Source of the DNA: Atopobiaceae bacterium
Lineage (GTDB): Bacteria; Actinomycetota; Coriobacteriia; Coriobacteriales; Atopobiaceae
Direction of reading: 5' to 3'
NCBI GenBank assembly: GCA_902834555.1
Contig: CADFJN010000002.1
Coordinates: 1 to 64,000, forward strand
Length of the DNA stretch: 64,000 bases
This document shows, piece after piece, positions 9,901 to 17,477 of this stretch. How positions within the stretch are numbered: position 1 is the stretch's first letter; every line of letters begins with the position of its first letter. The translations under genes were made by a program, and so were the position numbers. Below the pieces are notes generated by a model. The model did not search any database. It saw only the letters and a program-made list of their open reading frames with translations, and was not told the origin of the DNA.

Positions 9901-10081
9901 CAATGGCCTGGACGACAGCTCGCAGATCGTCCACACAAACGCATGGTGGGAGAACGCCATCACGGGCACCCAGATTGTGAGCGGCGTGCTAACCGCAGGC
10001 CTTCTCGGCGTGTATGTCTACGACACGGTAAAGGCCCACAAGGCACAAGACGGCGAGGACAAGAAGGGAGCTGAGGCCTAA
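6995..10081 (+). CDS. Exported, domain-swapped GH3 glycosidase
   Basis: Glycoside hydrolase family 3 protein of 1028 residues, probably a beta-glucosidase-type enzyme. The N-terminus carries a twin-arginine motif (SRRQFVKG, residues 5-12), and a C-terminal hydrophobic segment (about 990-1010) followed by a lysine-rich tail suggests membrane anchoring. Domain order is permuted relative to standard GH3: the GH3 C-domain comes first (GGVVLLKNENGALPL near 90), then a fibronectin-like region (FGYGLSYTTF near 410), then the TIM barrel with NIHRTPFNGR (near 770) and the putative nucleophile Asp892 in VICSDACVGSDY. The start at 6995 has AGGGAAGGAC upstream. It is coupled to the next gene by TAATG. 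Confidence 0.88.
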   Translation: MGTISRRQFVKGAAGITSTVFATTCVGAPVAESYRGRINTALGIDTTSVTSSGSGGDTTYYKSDYGTDIYDATALQKLEDDCAAAAIEEVEGGVVLLKNENGALPLQKGASVTLFGQNSFENPDVDTASMGFGYTGPTYGPFYSYHTPSDTSTVKWVTYLSAMQEAFDVNPTVTEAYQTSGYGRVKDAENPEVGEAPVSLLTDDLRASWATEYNDAAIYMITRQGSEDCDLVLEDSEGISQLALHQNEKDLLALLQAEKAAGTIKRIIVLVNSSWAVELGDLANYDVDAILWVGTPGVVGFTGVANVLDGEANPSGKLVDTYAKNSLSAPAITYAQAKNTQKWSNLDEVLDTCNDTDRFVQSYLIYAEGIYVGYKYYETRYEDAILGQGNATSTAGSSTGSAWNYTDEIAYPFGYGLSYTTFQQTLDSCSFDSTSDTYTLSVTVTNTGNVAGRSVVEVYAQTPYGDYEKQNKVEKSVVVLVGFAKTSELEPGASETVSVEVEQYLLASYDYTKAKGYILSAGTYYLAIGDDAHDALNNILAAKGAKGMVAVDGSSTSGDSSKVYSWSTSDVDTSRYAMSRYVDSQQVTNCFDDADLNNLGTDTITYLSRSDWDATFPTEPVAVRATPDMMEVLDGNFYETPDDAPSVSDFTQGEDSGITFVAMRDVDYNDEETWNAFLNQLTVEEMVSILPDQNGSVAIDSITMPASYRGDDMDQLQQVVFKLNGESGFNWPCAIVEASTWDIDHITKRSNLTGNESIFMGLTEIWSGGPNIHRTPFNGRASAYYSEDGNLDYLIGEVVSRECQKYGVILGYKHMVLNDQEANRESAATFANEQAIREEYLRAFEGAYAKGGCMGCMTAFNRIGVTYAGSCSATMQDVMRGEWGFKGVICSDACVGSDYKTHYATNLANGLDYWCWDMAGFGPGSDSSTAKLSNTVIAEDIENGDGYLLKALRDATKHTVYAQVRTSNINGLDDSSQIVHTNAWWENAITGTQIVSGVLTAGLLGVYVYDTVKAHKAQDGEDKKGAEA

Positions 10082-10491
10082 TGGCTCAGGTCAAGGGAAT
10101 CAAGATTCAGACGGCAGGCGCTTGGCCCAGCCTTGTCTGTGGTGCGCTGTCGCTTGTCACCGGAATCTACTATGCCGTCGCTGCCGGAGCGGCAAACAAC
10201 TTCACTGCAACCGTCCTTGCATGCTTCCTGCTTGGCGCCGTCTGCGCACTTGCCTACTCGCTGGTGCCAAGCGATTGGGTGGACATTCTCAACCTTGTTG
10301 CCGTGATATTTATCGTTGTTGCCATCCTCGAGTTCATTGTCTCGAGCATCGCGACCCTGGCCGACGTGCTCTCCGGCATCACCATGTTTGGGTCATCCGG
10401 CGGCATCCAATACATTGCAATCACGCTGGTCCTGAGCCTTATCGCCCTGGTTGTCGAGCTTGTCTCCTGCTTCATGAAGCGTACGAAGTAA
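10081..10491 (+). CDS. Small four-helix membrane protein
   Basis: Hydrophobic protein of 136 residues with four predicted membrane segments (about 15-35, 45-60, 70-95 and 112-132) and short hydrophilic ends finishing FMKRTK. No recognised family. The ATG overlaps the stop of the GH3 gene (TAATG), so the two are translationally coupled, and a strong hairpin terminator follows. Inference: a membrane partner of the anchored glycosidase, perhaps helping its assembly or sugar uptake; nothing in the sequence proves this. Confidence 0.75.
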   Translation: MAQVKGIKIQTAGAWPSLVCGALSLVTGIYYAVAAGAANNFTATVLACFLLGAVCALAYSLVPSDWVDILNLVAVIFIVVAILEFIVSSIATLADVLSGITMFGSSGGIQYIAITLVLSLIALVVELVSCFMKRTK

Positions 10492-10537
10492 GGCCAGCCC
10501 ACCCGGAGCTTTAATACAGCCCTCCCTCTTCCCAAAG

Positions 10538-10572
10538 GACCCTCCCGGCTTTCAACGGGAGGGGTCCTTGTT
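10538..10572 (+). terminator. Terminator after the GH3/membrane protein pair
   Basis: GGACCCTCCCG (10538-10548) pairs with CGGGAGGGGTCC (10556-10567 region) as an eleven- to twelve-pair GC-rich stem, followed by TTGTTGTTG. It sits between the plus-strand pair and the minus-strand S10 gene that ends at 10584, so it may serve both strands. Confidence 0.75.
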
Positions 10573-10583
10573 GTTGAGAGAAG

Positions 10584-12071
10584 TTACTTCCTGTAGAACT
10601 CCTGCAGGTCGGCGGCCATGGCGTGGAGCGTGGGCTCGTCGGTGTAGGCCATGTGGCCGCAGCCATAGCGATGCCACGTGATTTGGCGCTTGAGCGCGTC
10701 CGGCAGGTAGAGCTGGGACATCGTGTGACGTACGTTCCACCAGGGGGTTGCCGTATCGTAGCGGCCGCCCAGGATGCAGAGCTTGGTCGTGGGGCTGCGC
10801 CTCAACGCCACAGCAATGTCGTAGGCAAGGTTGGGCGCCGCAACCGTGGTCTCGTCAAAGCCCGGCTCATCGTGGACCCAGTTCCAGCCAATGCCAATCT
10901 CCCCCCACACAGAGAGGCGATACTCGGCAGGTCCCTCATAGCCAAGGTCGCTGCGCAGGAAGTCGCGGAACGCCGCATACCAGCAGCTCTCGAGCGCATG
11001 GTTGGCCGGGTCCTCACAGGCAAAGTAGAACGAGGCACGTTGGCCAGGGAGCAGCGAGGTCTCGGTAAAGCGTTGGTCAAGGCGTCCGCACACAAGGCCT
11101 CGACTGGCGAGAAGGTCTTTCCTAAAGTCCTCAAGCTCAACTCGGTTGTTGCGGGCAAGCAGATAGTCCTTGGGAAGCCCGACGAACGCAGACAGGCGCT
11201 CTGCCAGGGCGTCCTTCTCGTCAGGGTCAATCTCGTCTCCCTGGAAGATGCCACGGGCGTACTCCCCTCCCGCAAACGCAGAGGCCTTGTCGAACCACTC
11301 GTCCTCGTCGACGCCCTGGCCAACAAGGCCAAAGTACTGTGCCGTAGAGGCAAAGGTGGGAACCATGCCCACGTAGTAGAGGTCGTTGCCGGGCAGGTTC
11401 TGCGTCCAATCGTAGTAGGCAGAGAGCATCACGACACCCGCCAGGGGCACATGCGCCTCGCCAAGATAGCGCATAAGGACGGCGCTGCGCATGGTTCCGT
11501 AGGACTCGCCAAAGATGTAGAGAGGGGAACCCCAGCGGTCGTTCTCATCAAGCCACTGGCAGATGGCACGGTAGAAAGTGCGTGCATCCTCCTCCAAGCC
11601 GTAGACGCGCTTGGTGTCGTAGCCCTCGGCCACAAAAGACCAGCCTGTGCCCAAAGCGTCCGGGAAGACGAGGTCGGACTCGCGAAGCAGCGTGCCGGGG
11701 TTATCCACAACCTCATACCCCGCACCCACAAAGTCCATCCCGTGGGTCACCACGCGGCGCGGCCCCAGACCGCCAAAGTTAATGGGCACCGAGGCGGAGC
11801 CAGGACCGCCGTTATAGCAGAAAGTCACCGGACGCGTATGCGGATCTACCTCGCTGCCATCGATTGCCTTGGCAACATAGGAGACGTTGAACATCCGCCC
11901 CTCAAGGGCCTTCTCGCGGTCGATGATGTCCAGGTGGCCAGCCGTGGCCACGTAGTCGATCGTCTCGTCACCAACATGCCACGTGAGCTGCGCGCTCTTT
12001 GCCTCGGGAACCTCGTTGGCAGAAGCCTCGCAATTGCACTCACACCCGCACCCGCACTCATACTCTCCCAC
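10584..12071 (-). CDS. S10-family serine carboxypeptidase-like protein
   Basis: Alpha/beta-hydrolase of about 495 residues matching serine carboxypeptidases (S10). The oxyanion segment YNGGPGSAS lies at 86-94, the nucleophile Ser190 in GESYG, an acidic residue in GGRYDTATPW and a histidine in YGCGHMAY near the C-terminus, so the triad is complete. I place the start at GTG 12071: AGGGAGG sits seven bases before it, and upstream ATG-initiated frames would overlap the M20 gene. The N-terminus has five cysteines at alternate positions 6-14 (CGCGCECNC), unusual for the family. No signal peptide is visible. It is last in the Opp/M20 operon, so it probably trims imported peptides inside the cell. 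Confidence 0.82.
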   Translation of the reverse strand: MGEYECGCGCECNCEASANEVPEAKSAQLTWHVGDETIDYVATAGHLDIIDREKALEGRMFNVSYVAKAIDGSEVDPHTRPVTFCYNGGPGSASVPINFGGLGPRRVVTHGMDFVGAGYEVVDNPGTLLRESDLVFPDALGTGWSFVAEGYDTKRVYGLEEDARTFYRAICQWLDENDRWGSPLYIFGESYGTMRSAVLMRYLGEAHVPLAGVVMLSAYYDWTQNLPGNDLYYVGMVPTFASTAQYFGLVGQGVDEDEWFDKASAFAGGEYARGIFQGDEIDPDEKDALAERLSAFVGLPKDYLLARNNRVELEDFRKDLLASRGLVCGRLDQRFTETSLLPGQRASFYFACEDPANHALESCWYAAFRDFLRSDLGYEGPAEYRLSVWGEIGIGWNWVHDEPGFDETTVAAPNLAYDIAVALRRSPTTKLCILGGRYDTATPWWNVRHTMSQLYLPDALKRQITWHRYGCGHMAYTDEPTLHAMAADLQEFYRK

Positions 12072-12082
12072 GTTAGACCTCC

Positions 12083-13348
12083 CTACTCGATACCAAGCAT
12101 GTCGCAGAGGGTGAGCATGTAAATCTCGGCGGCATGCACCACGTCCTCCACGTCCACGTCCTCGTTGTAGCCATGGATGCCCGCGTTGTTGGCCGGCCCA
12201 AACTGGATGGTGGGGCAGCCGAGCGCGCGATAGTGCGCGGCATCGCTCGATGCCCACTGGTAGGCGGGCAGGCACTCCTCGCCCCACACGCTCTCAATGT
12301 TGCCCTTGAGACTCGTCACCAGAAGGCAGGTGTCATCGGTGTAGTTGCCCTCGGCAATCCACTCGTAGCCTGCCTCGACGCCCGTGACGCCACTCTCCTC
12401 GATGATGCGGTCGACGGCCGCCACCACGTCCTCGTGTTTGCAGCCGTAGGGCAGGCGCACGTCCACCTTGCAGCTGGCAAGGTCGGGCACCTGGTTGATC
12501 TTGCCGCCGCCCTCGATGATGCCCACGTTGGCCGAGCAGTGGTCAATAACGTTGCCCACCAGGGGGTTGTCGATGGTGCGCTCGGCAATGGTGCGCGAGT
12601 TGGCAACGGCGCGAGCCTGGCTCGGCATGTAGTGGCCAGGCACAGAAGTGAGCTCGTCTATATGGAGAACAACGCGCGCCAGCTTGGTGATAGCGTTGTC
12701 GCCCTTGTAGTTGCCGGTCGAGCCGTGGCCGGGCGTGCCGTGCGCCGTAAGCGTAAGGTGCAGGATGCCCTTCTGCCCAATCTCGATGGTGTCGTGCCCG
12801 GTTGGCTCGCCCACCATCACGGCATCCGCGCCATCCGCATAGCCGTGGTCGCAGAACCACTTGGTGCCGGTCCCCGCAATCTCCTCGTCCGTGGCCACGT
12901 GCAGACGAATGTCGCCCTTGAGGTTGGCACCGGACTCATTGAGCAGCGCCATCGAGAAGAGCAGCACCGCAAGGCCACACTTCATGTCAGAGGCACCGCG
13001 ACCATGAATCTTGCCGTCAAAGACCTCGGCCCCAAAGGGATCAAAGTCCCAGCCAGAGAGGTTGCCCACGGGAACCACGTCCACGTGACCGTTGAGAACT
13101 ACGTGGAAGCCCTCGTCGGAGCCAATACGCGCGTAGATCACCGGGTAATCCTCGCCCGCATAGGCAACCAGGCGCTGCGAATCGATGCCGTGGCTAGCAA
13201 GGTATCTCCTCACAAAGTCAACGGCAGGCTCCTGCGGGTCCAGCGGGCTCTGGTTCTTGATGCGGATAAGATCCTGGCAGAGAGAGACAAGCTCCTCCTT
13301 GTGATCGAGGACCTTCTTGTGGAGCTCTTCCTTCGTGACCTGTGGCAT
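12083..13348 (-). CDS. M20-family (ArgE/DapE-type) peptidase
   Basis: Zinc-dependent amidohydrolase or dipeptidase of about 421 residues. Metal-site motifs are all present: GHVDVVPVG (near 88), GRGASDMK (near 118) and ATDEE (near 155), with a dimerisation lid domain between about 190 and 300. Family members deacylate amino acids or cleave short peptides. The start is the ATG at 13348 with GGGGAG upstream; a TTG nine bases earlier is less likely. It follows the OppF-type gene by 51 bases and precedes the S10 gene by 11, so it is part of the peptide-uptake operon and presumably acts on its cargo. Confidence 0.87.
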   Translation of the reverse strand: MPQVTKEELHKKVLDHKEELVSLCQDLIRIKNQSPLDPQEPAVDFVRRYLASHGIDSQRLVAYAGEDYPVIYARIGSDEGFHVVLNGHVDVVPVGNLSGWDFDPFGAEVFDGKIHGRGASDMKCGLAVLLFSMALLNESGANLKGDIRLHVATDEEIAGTGTKWFCDHGYADGADAVMVGEPTGHDTIEIGQKGILHLTLTAHGTPGHGSTGNYKGDNAITKLARVVLHIDELTSVPGHYMPSQARAVANSRTIAERTIDNPLVGNVIDHCSANVGIIEGGGKINQVPDLASCKVDVRLPYGCKHEDVVAAVDRIIEESGVTGVEAGYEWIAEGNYTDDTCLLVTSLKGNIESVWGEECLPAYQWASSDAAHYRALGCPTIQFGPANNAGIHGYNEDVDVEDVVHAAEIYMLTLCDMLGIE

Positions 13349-13399
13349 ATGTGGCAAACACTCCCCGAACTTTCAGACGGACACTTCATTTTCGCGCGG

Positions 13400-14434
13400 C
13401 TACTCCGCAACGACGTCGTGGTACTTAAAGCACGCCACGCGGTGGCCGGGCTCGACCTCCTCGAGCGAGGGACGCTCGTGACGGCAGCGCTCCATGCAGA
13501 AGGGGCACCTCCCGGCAAGCGGGCAGCCCACCTGCTCACCCACAGGGCTTGGGATCTCTCCCTGGAGCTTGATCTCTTCCTTCTTGTCGAAGGGGCTCTC
13601 GGGCGGAATGGCCGAGAGGAGCGCCTTGGTGTAGGGGTGCAGCGGGTGCGCATAGATCTTGTCGGCGGGGCACAGTTCCATAACGCGACCCAGGTACATG
13701 ATGGCAACGCGGTCGGAGATATGCTTGATAACCGAGAGGTCGTGGCTGATGAAGAGATACGTGAGGCCACGCTCCTGCTGCAGGTGACGGAAGAGGTTGA
13801 GCACCTGCGCCTGGATGGAGACGTCAAGCGCCGAGACGGGCTCGTCACAGACGATGACCTTGGGGTCGAGCACCAGGGCTCGGGCCACGTTGATGCGCTG
13901 GCGCTGCCCACCAGAGAACTCGTGCGGGTAGCGCTGGAGGTGTTGCACGTCCAGGCCCACCTCGCGCATTACCTCCAGCACGCGCTGCTCGCGCTTGGAG
14001 GCGTCCGGCTCGGTACGATAGATGAGCATGGGCTCCTCGATCGTCTTGGCCGCGGTGTAGCGCGGGTCAAGCGACGAGTAGGAGTCCTGGAAGATCATCT
14101 GGATGTCCTTGCGGACGGCCTTGAGCTCCTGTCCGGCGAGCTTGTTGATGTCCTGCCCACCGTAGACAATCTGACCCGATGTGGCCTGGTGAAGCTGCAC
14201 CACGCAGCGGCCAAGCGTCGACTTGCCGCATCCGGACTCGCCAATGATTCCCAGCGTCTCGCCGGGATAGACATCCAAGCTCACGTCGGAGAGAGCGTGA
14301 AGCACCTGCGGCTTTGAGAAGAGCCTCCCGCCGCGCAGGCGGAAGTCCTTCGAGAGGTGCTTGATGGAGAGGATGGGCTCCCCGACAGAAACCTGGGGTC
14401 TCTCGGCAACGGCAGCTGTCTGCGTTTCACTCAT
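13400..14434 (-). CDS. Peptide ABC transporter ATPase, OppF/DppF type
   Basis: ATP-binding subunit of 344 residues for a peptide/nickel-type importer. Walker A GESGCGKSTLG (near 63), the signature FSGGQRQRINVARAL, Walker B VIVCDEPVSALD and the H-loop FISHDLSVI are all visible; the C-terminal oligopeptide-binding extension contains a cysteine cluster (GCPLAGRCPFCMERC) typical of this subfamily. The ATG at 14434 overlaps the end of the OppD-type gene by eight bases. Works with the upstream ATPase, two permeases and the lipoprotein. Confidence 0.93.
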   Translation of the reverse strand: MSETQTAAVAERPQVSVGEPILSIKHLSKDFRLRGGRLFSKPQVLHALSDVSLDVYPGETLGIIGESGCGKSTLGRCVVQLHQATSGQIVYGGQDINKLAGQELKAVRKDIQMIFQDSYSSLDPRYTAAKTIEEPMLIYRTEPDASKREQRVLEVMREVGLDVQHLQRYPHEFSGGQRQRINVARALVLDPKVIVCDEPVSALDVSIQAQVLNLFRHLQQERGLTYLFISHDLSVIKHISDRVAIMYLGRVMELCPADKIYAHPLHPYTKALLSAIPPESPFDKKEEIKLQGEIPSPVGEQVGCPLAGRCPFCMERCRHERPSLEEVEPGHRVACFKYHDVVAE

Positions 14435-15485
14435 GATCGTTCACCTCGCCTCTGACGAGCCTGTGCTCGCCGTCCTGTCGCAGGCACGCCACAAAGTGTC
14501 CAGGCTCGACCTCCTTGAGCTCTGGCACGCGCTTGTGGCACTCCTCCGTCGCATAGGGGCAACGGTTGCAGAAGTTGCAGCACGTGCCGGTAAGTCTAAG
14601 GTCGGGAGGTACGCCCGGGATGGTCTTGAGATCGGTCTTTGCGGTGTCCGAGAGCCGTGGCATGGAGTCGAGAAGGCCCCAGGTGTAGGGGTGAAGCGGG
14701 TTGGAGTAGAGCTCCTCCATGGAGGTGTACTCACAGGTACGCCCGGCATACATCACCATCACGTCATTGGCCATCTCCCACACAATACCCAGGTTGTGGG
14801 TAATGAGCAGGATTGCCGTTCCCAGCTCGTCCTGAAGGCCGCGCAGAAGCGAGAGGACCTGAGACTGCACGGTTACGTCGAGTGCTGTGGTGGGCTCGTC
14901 TGCAATGATGAACTTGGGATGGCAGCTCACAGCCATGGCGATAATCACGCGCTGGCACATGCCGCCCGAGAGCTCGTAGGGATAGGCGTCCATACGGGCT
15001 GCAGGGTCTGGGATGCCAACAAGGCGCAGCATCTCCACGGCGCGGTCGTACGCCTCCTTCTTTCCCAGGTCGCTGTGGGCCCGAATGAGCTCAACCATCT
15101 GGGTGCCCACCTTAAACACGGGGTCAAGGCCGCTCATGGGGTCCTGGAAGATCATCGAGATGTCGCTGCCCCGAATCTTGAGCAGCTCACGCTCTGGCAC
15201 GTGCACCATGTCGATGCCGTCAAACTCAATGGAGCCGTCCTCGATCTTTCCGGTCTTGGCAAGCAGGCGAATAACGGAGGACGCGGTCACGCTCTTGCCC
15301 GAGCCGGACTCACCCACAATGGCAAGGGTCTTACCGCGATTAAGCGAGAAGCTCACGCCATCGACGGCCTTTGCAACGCCGGCTGCCGTGTGAAAGTACG
15401 TCTTGAGGTCGCGAACCTCGAGGATCCTCTCGCCAGTCGTTCCGGCGTCATCGAGAAGCCCGGTATTCTGCTCGGTCATGGTCAT
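14427..15485 (-). CDS. Peptide ABC transporter ATPase, OppD/DppD type
   Basis: Second ATPase of the importer, about 352 residues. Walker A GESGSGKSVTA near 60, signature LSGGMCQRVIIAMA, Walker B FIIADEPTTALD and H-loop LITHNLGIV are intact, and the C-terminal cysteine motif CCNFCNRCPYATEEC is present. Possible starts are GTG 15488, ATG 15485 and ATG 15479; GGTAGGTG is close to all and favours the ATG codons. It directly follows the stop of the OppC-type permease, suggesting coupling. Confidence 0.92.
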   Translation of the reverse strand: MTMTEQNTGLLDDAGTTGERILEVRDLKTYFHTAAGVAKAVDGVSFSLNRGKTLAIVGESGSGKSVTASSVIRLLAKTGKIEDGSIEFDGIDMVHVPERELLKIRGSDISMIFQDPMSGLDPVFKVGTQMVELIRAHSDLGKKEAYDRAVEMLRLVGIPDPAARMDAYPYELSGGMCQRVIIAMAVSCHPKFIIADEPTTALDVTVQSQVLSLLRGLQDELGTAILLITHNLGIVWEMANDVMVMYAGRTCEYTSMEELYSNPLHPYTWGLLDSMPRLSDTAKTDLKTIPGVPPDLRLTGTCCNFCNRCPYATEECHKRVPELKEVEPGHFVACLRQDGEHRLVRGEVNDHE

Positions 15486-15488
15486 CAC

Positions 15489-16403
15489 CTACCGCTTCTG
15501 CTTGGGGTCGAAGACGTCGCGGATGCCATCGCCAAGCAGGTTAAAGCCAAGCACCGTAAGCAGGATGAAGATGCCCGAGATGGTAGCGATGTGCGGTGCG
15601 GTCTGCAGCGTGCTCTTTCCTTCGGAAAGAATCGCGCCCCAGGACGCGGTGGGAGGCTGCACGCCCAGCCCAAGGAAGGAAAGGGCAGCCTCCGAGATGA
15701 TCGCGCTCGCGATATTGAGCGTGAAGTACACGATGACCGGTGACATTGCGTTGGCAAAGATGTGCTTGAAGAGGATGCGCGCGGGAGAGGCACCGATGAC
15801 CCTCTCGGCATTGCAGTACTCCTCGTTCTTCACCACGTGAACCTGTCCGCGCACCACGCGCGCGAAGTTGGGGACATTTGCCACGCCAATGGCGATGATC
15901 ACGTTCTGCGTCCCCTGCCCCAGGATGGTCATGAGGATGAGGGCAAGAAGGATGAAGGGGAATGCCATCATGCCATCCATGATGCGCATGATGATGGAGT
16001 CGACCGCACCGCCAAAGAAGCCGGCAACCAGGCCGAGAAGCACGCCCACGATGGCGCCAACAATGGTGCCGCCAATGGCGATGAAGATCGAGATTCTCGC
16101 ACCATAGATGATGCGCGACAGGAGGTCGCGCCCATAGGAGTCGGTGCCAAAGAGGTGCCCCGCCTGCCCCGGAGACGCAAACATGTTGGACATGTCCGTG
16201 GCATTGGGGTCATAGGGCGAGATGAGCGGCGCAAAGACGGCGAGAAAGACCATGAAGGCCACGATGATAAGGCCCACAACGGCCATCTTGTTGCGCGTGA
16301 GCTTGTGCCAGGCGTTGTTGGCACGCCGCTCGCGCTTGAGCATCTCGAGGTTGGCGGCATCGCTCAAGGCCTCTGGAGTGGTCGCCGTTGTCCGGTCTGC
16401 CAT
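15489..16403 (-). CDS. Peptide ABC transporter permease, OppC/DppC type
   Basis: Inner-membrane permease of 304 residues with a cytoplasmic N-terminus, a first membrane segment near 45-65, the family segment containing GTDSYGRDLLSRIIYGAR near 95, and five further membrane segments. The EAA-like cytoplasmic loop (RVIGASPARILFKHI) needed to contact the ATPase is near 210. GGGAGGTG precedes the ATG, which overlaps the OppB stop as TAATG. Confidence 0.92.
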   Translation of the reverse strand: MADRTTATTPEALSDAANLEMLKRERRANNAWHKLTRNKMAVVGLIIVAFMVFLAVFAPLISPYDPNATDMSNMFASPGQAGHLFGTDSYGRDLLSRIIYGARISIFIAIGGTIVGAIVGVLLGLVAGFFGGAVDSIIMRIMDGMMAFPFILLALILMTILGQGTQNVIIAIGVANVPNFARVVRGQVHVVKNEEYCNAERVIGASPARILFKHIFANAMSPVIVYFTLNIASAIISEAALSFLGLGVQPPTASWGAILSEGKSTLQTAPHIATISGIFILLTVLGFNLLGDGIRDVFDPKQKR

Positions 16404-17359
16404 TAGCGGGCACCTCCCTCATAGCTCACCTTGGGGTTAATGAGCATGTACACGATGTCGACAATCAGGTTCACAAAGACGAAGACCACGGCCGAGAAGA
16501 GAACAACCCCCTGGATAAGGGCATAGTCACGGCCGTTGACCGCATTCACGATGAGAGTGCCCAAGCCCGGCCAGGAGAAGATCGTCTCGGTGAGGATGGC
16601 GCCCGCGAAGGCACCGGCAAGCTGGATACCAAGCACCGTGACGATGGGAGGAAGCGCGTTCTTGAATGCGTGCTTCCAGATGATTACGGACTCCTTGATG
16701 CCTCGGGAGCGCAGCGCCTTCACGTAGTCCGCGTTGATGGACTCGAGCATGCTGGAGCGCGTAATGCGAGCAAAGGTGGCAGCCGGGATTGTTGCCAGGC
16801 AGAGGCACGGCAGGATCATGTGGCTTATCACGTCCCAGGCACCCTTGGCGATGTTGCCCATGCCCATAACGGGAAGCCACCCAAGGTTGACGCTGAAGGT
16901 AAGGACAAGCATCAGGCCAAGCCAGAAGATGGGCATCGAGACGCCGACAAGCGCAAGCACCATGAAGATGTAGTCAAAGGCGCTGTTCTGCTTTACCGCA
17001 GACTCGACGCCAATGGGAATGCCAACAAGAATAGCCAGGACAAGGCCTGTAATGGTGATCATGAGCGTAGACGGGAGTCGGCTCAAGATGATGGGCATCA
17101 CGGCCCCGTTGTAGGAGTACGAGTAACCAAAGTCCCCCTGCAGAACGCCGAGGACGTAGTTCACGTACTGCTGGAGCATGGGCTCGTTGAGGCCCATCTT
17201 CTCTCGCATGGTCTCGATGGCGTCGGGCGATGCCTGGGGACCGAGCATGGTAACTGCGGGGTCACCTGGAATCATGCGCGTGAGGACAAACGTGAACGTA
17301 ACGACCACGAGCAGGACGGGGATGGTCTGAAGCGCCCGTCTGATGATTGTCTTGGCCAT
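16403..17359 (-). CDS. Peptide ABC transporter permease, OppB/DppB type
   Basis: Permease of 318 residues with the classic N-terminus (MAKTIIRRALQTIPVL), a large loop with PGDPAVTMLGPQASPDAIE (about 32-50), and about six membrane segments. The EAA loop ALRSRGIKESVIIWKHAFKNAL region near 210-230 contacts an ATPase. Forms the transmembrane pore with the OppC-type subunit. A 118-base gap with a hairpin separates it from the upstream binding-protein gene. Confidence 0.92.
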   Translation of the reverse strand: MAKTIIRRALQTIPVLLVVVTFTFVLTRMIPGDPAVTMLGPQASPDAIETMREKMGLNEPMLQQYVNYVLGVLQGDFGYSYSYNGAVMPIILSRLPSTLMITITGLVLAILVGIPIGVESAVKQNSAFDYIFMVLALVGVSMPIFWLGLMLVLTFSVNLGWLPVMGMGNIAKGAWDVISHMILPCLCLATIPAATFARITRSSMLESINADYVKALRSRGIKESVIIWKHAFKNALPPIVTVLGIQLAGAFAGAILTETIFSWPGLGTLIVNAVNGRDYALIQGVVLFSAVVFVFVNLIVDIVYMLINPKVSYEGGAR

Positions 17360-17421
17360 CCTGCTACCACCCCCTGGGTGTTCTCATCCGAATGTGCCGC
17401 AGGATGGCCCCATTCGGTGCC

Positions 17422-17452
17422 GAGGGGGCGCAGGCCACGCCCGTGCCCCCTC
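17422..17452. other. Intra-operon hairpin after the binding-protein gene
   Basis: GAGGGGGC (17422-17429) pairs with GCCCCCTC (17445-17452) between the solute-binding protein stop and the permease start. Such stem-loops commonly protect or partially terminate the message so that the binding protein is made in excess; that role is inferred from position only. Confidence 0.55.
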
Positions 17453-17477
17453 GACTGGCTGGAAAATGCTCTTGCTT

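Noticed and set aside
12134..14317. Very long open frame on the plus strand opposite the M20 and OppF-type genes
   Set aside because: It is the antisense shadow of two well-recognised genes in GC-rich DNA; composition is His/Val/Ala-rich with no family resemblance and no ribosome site.
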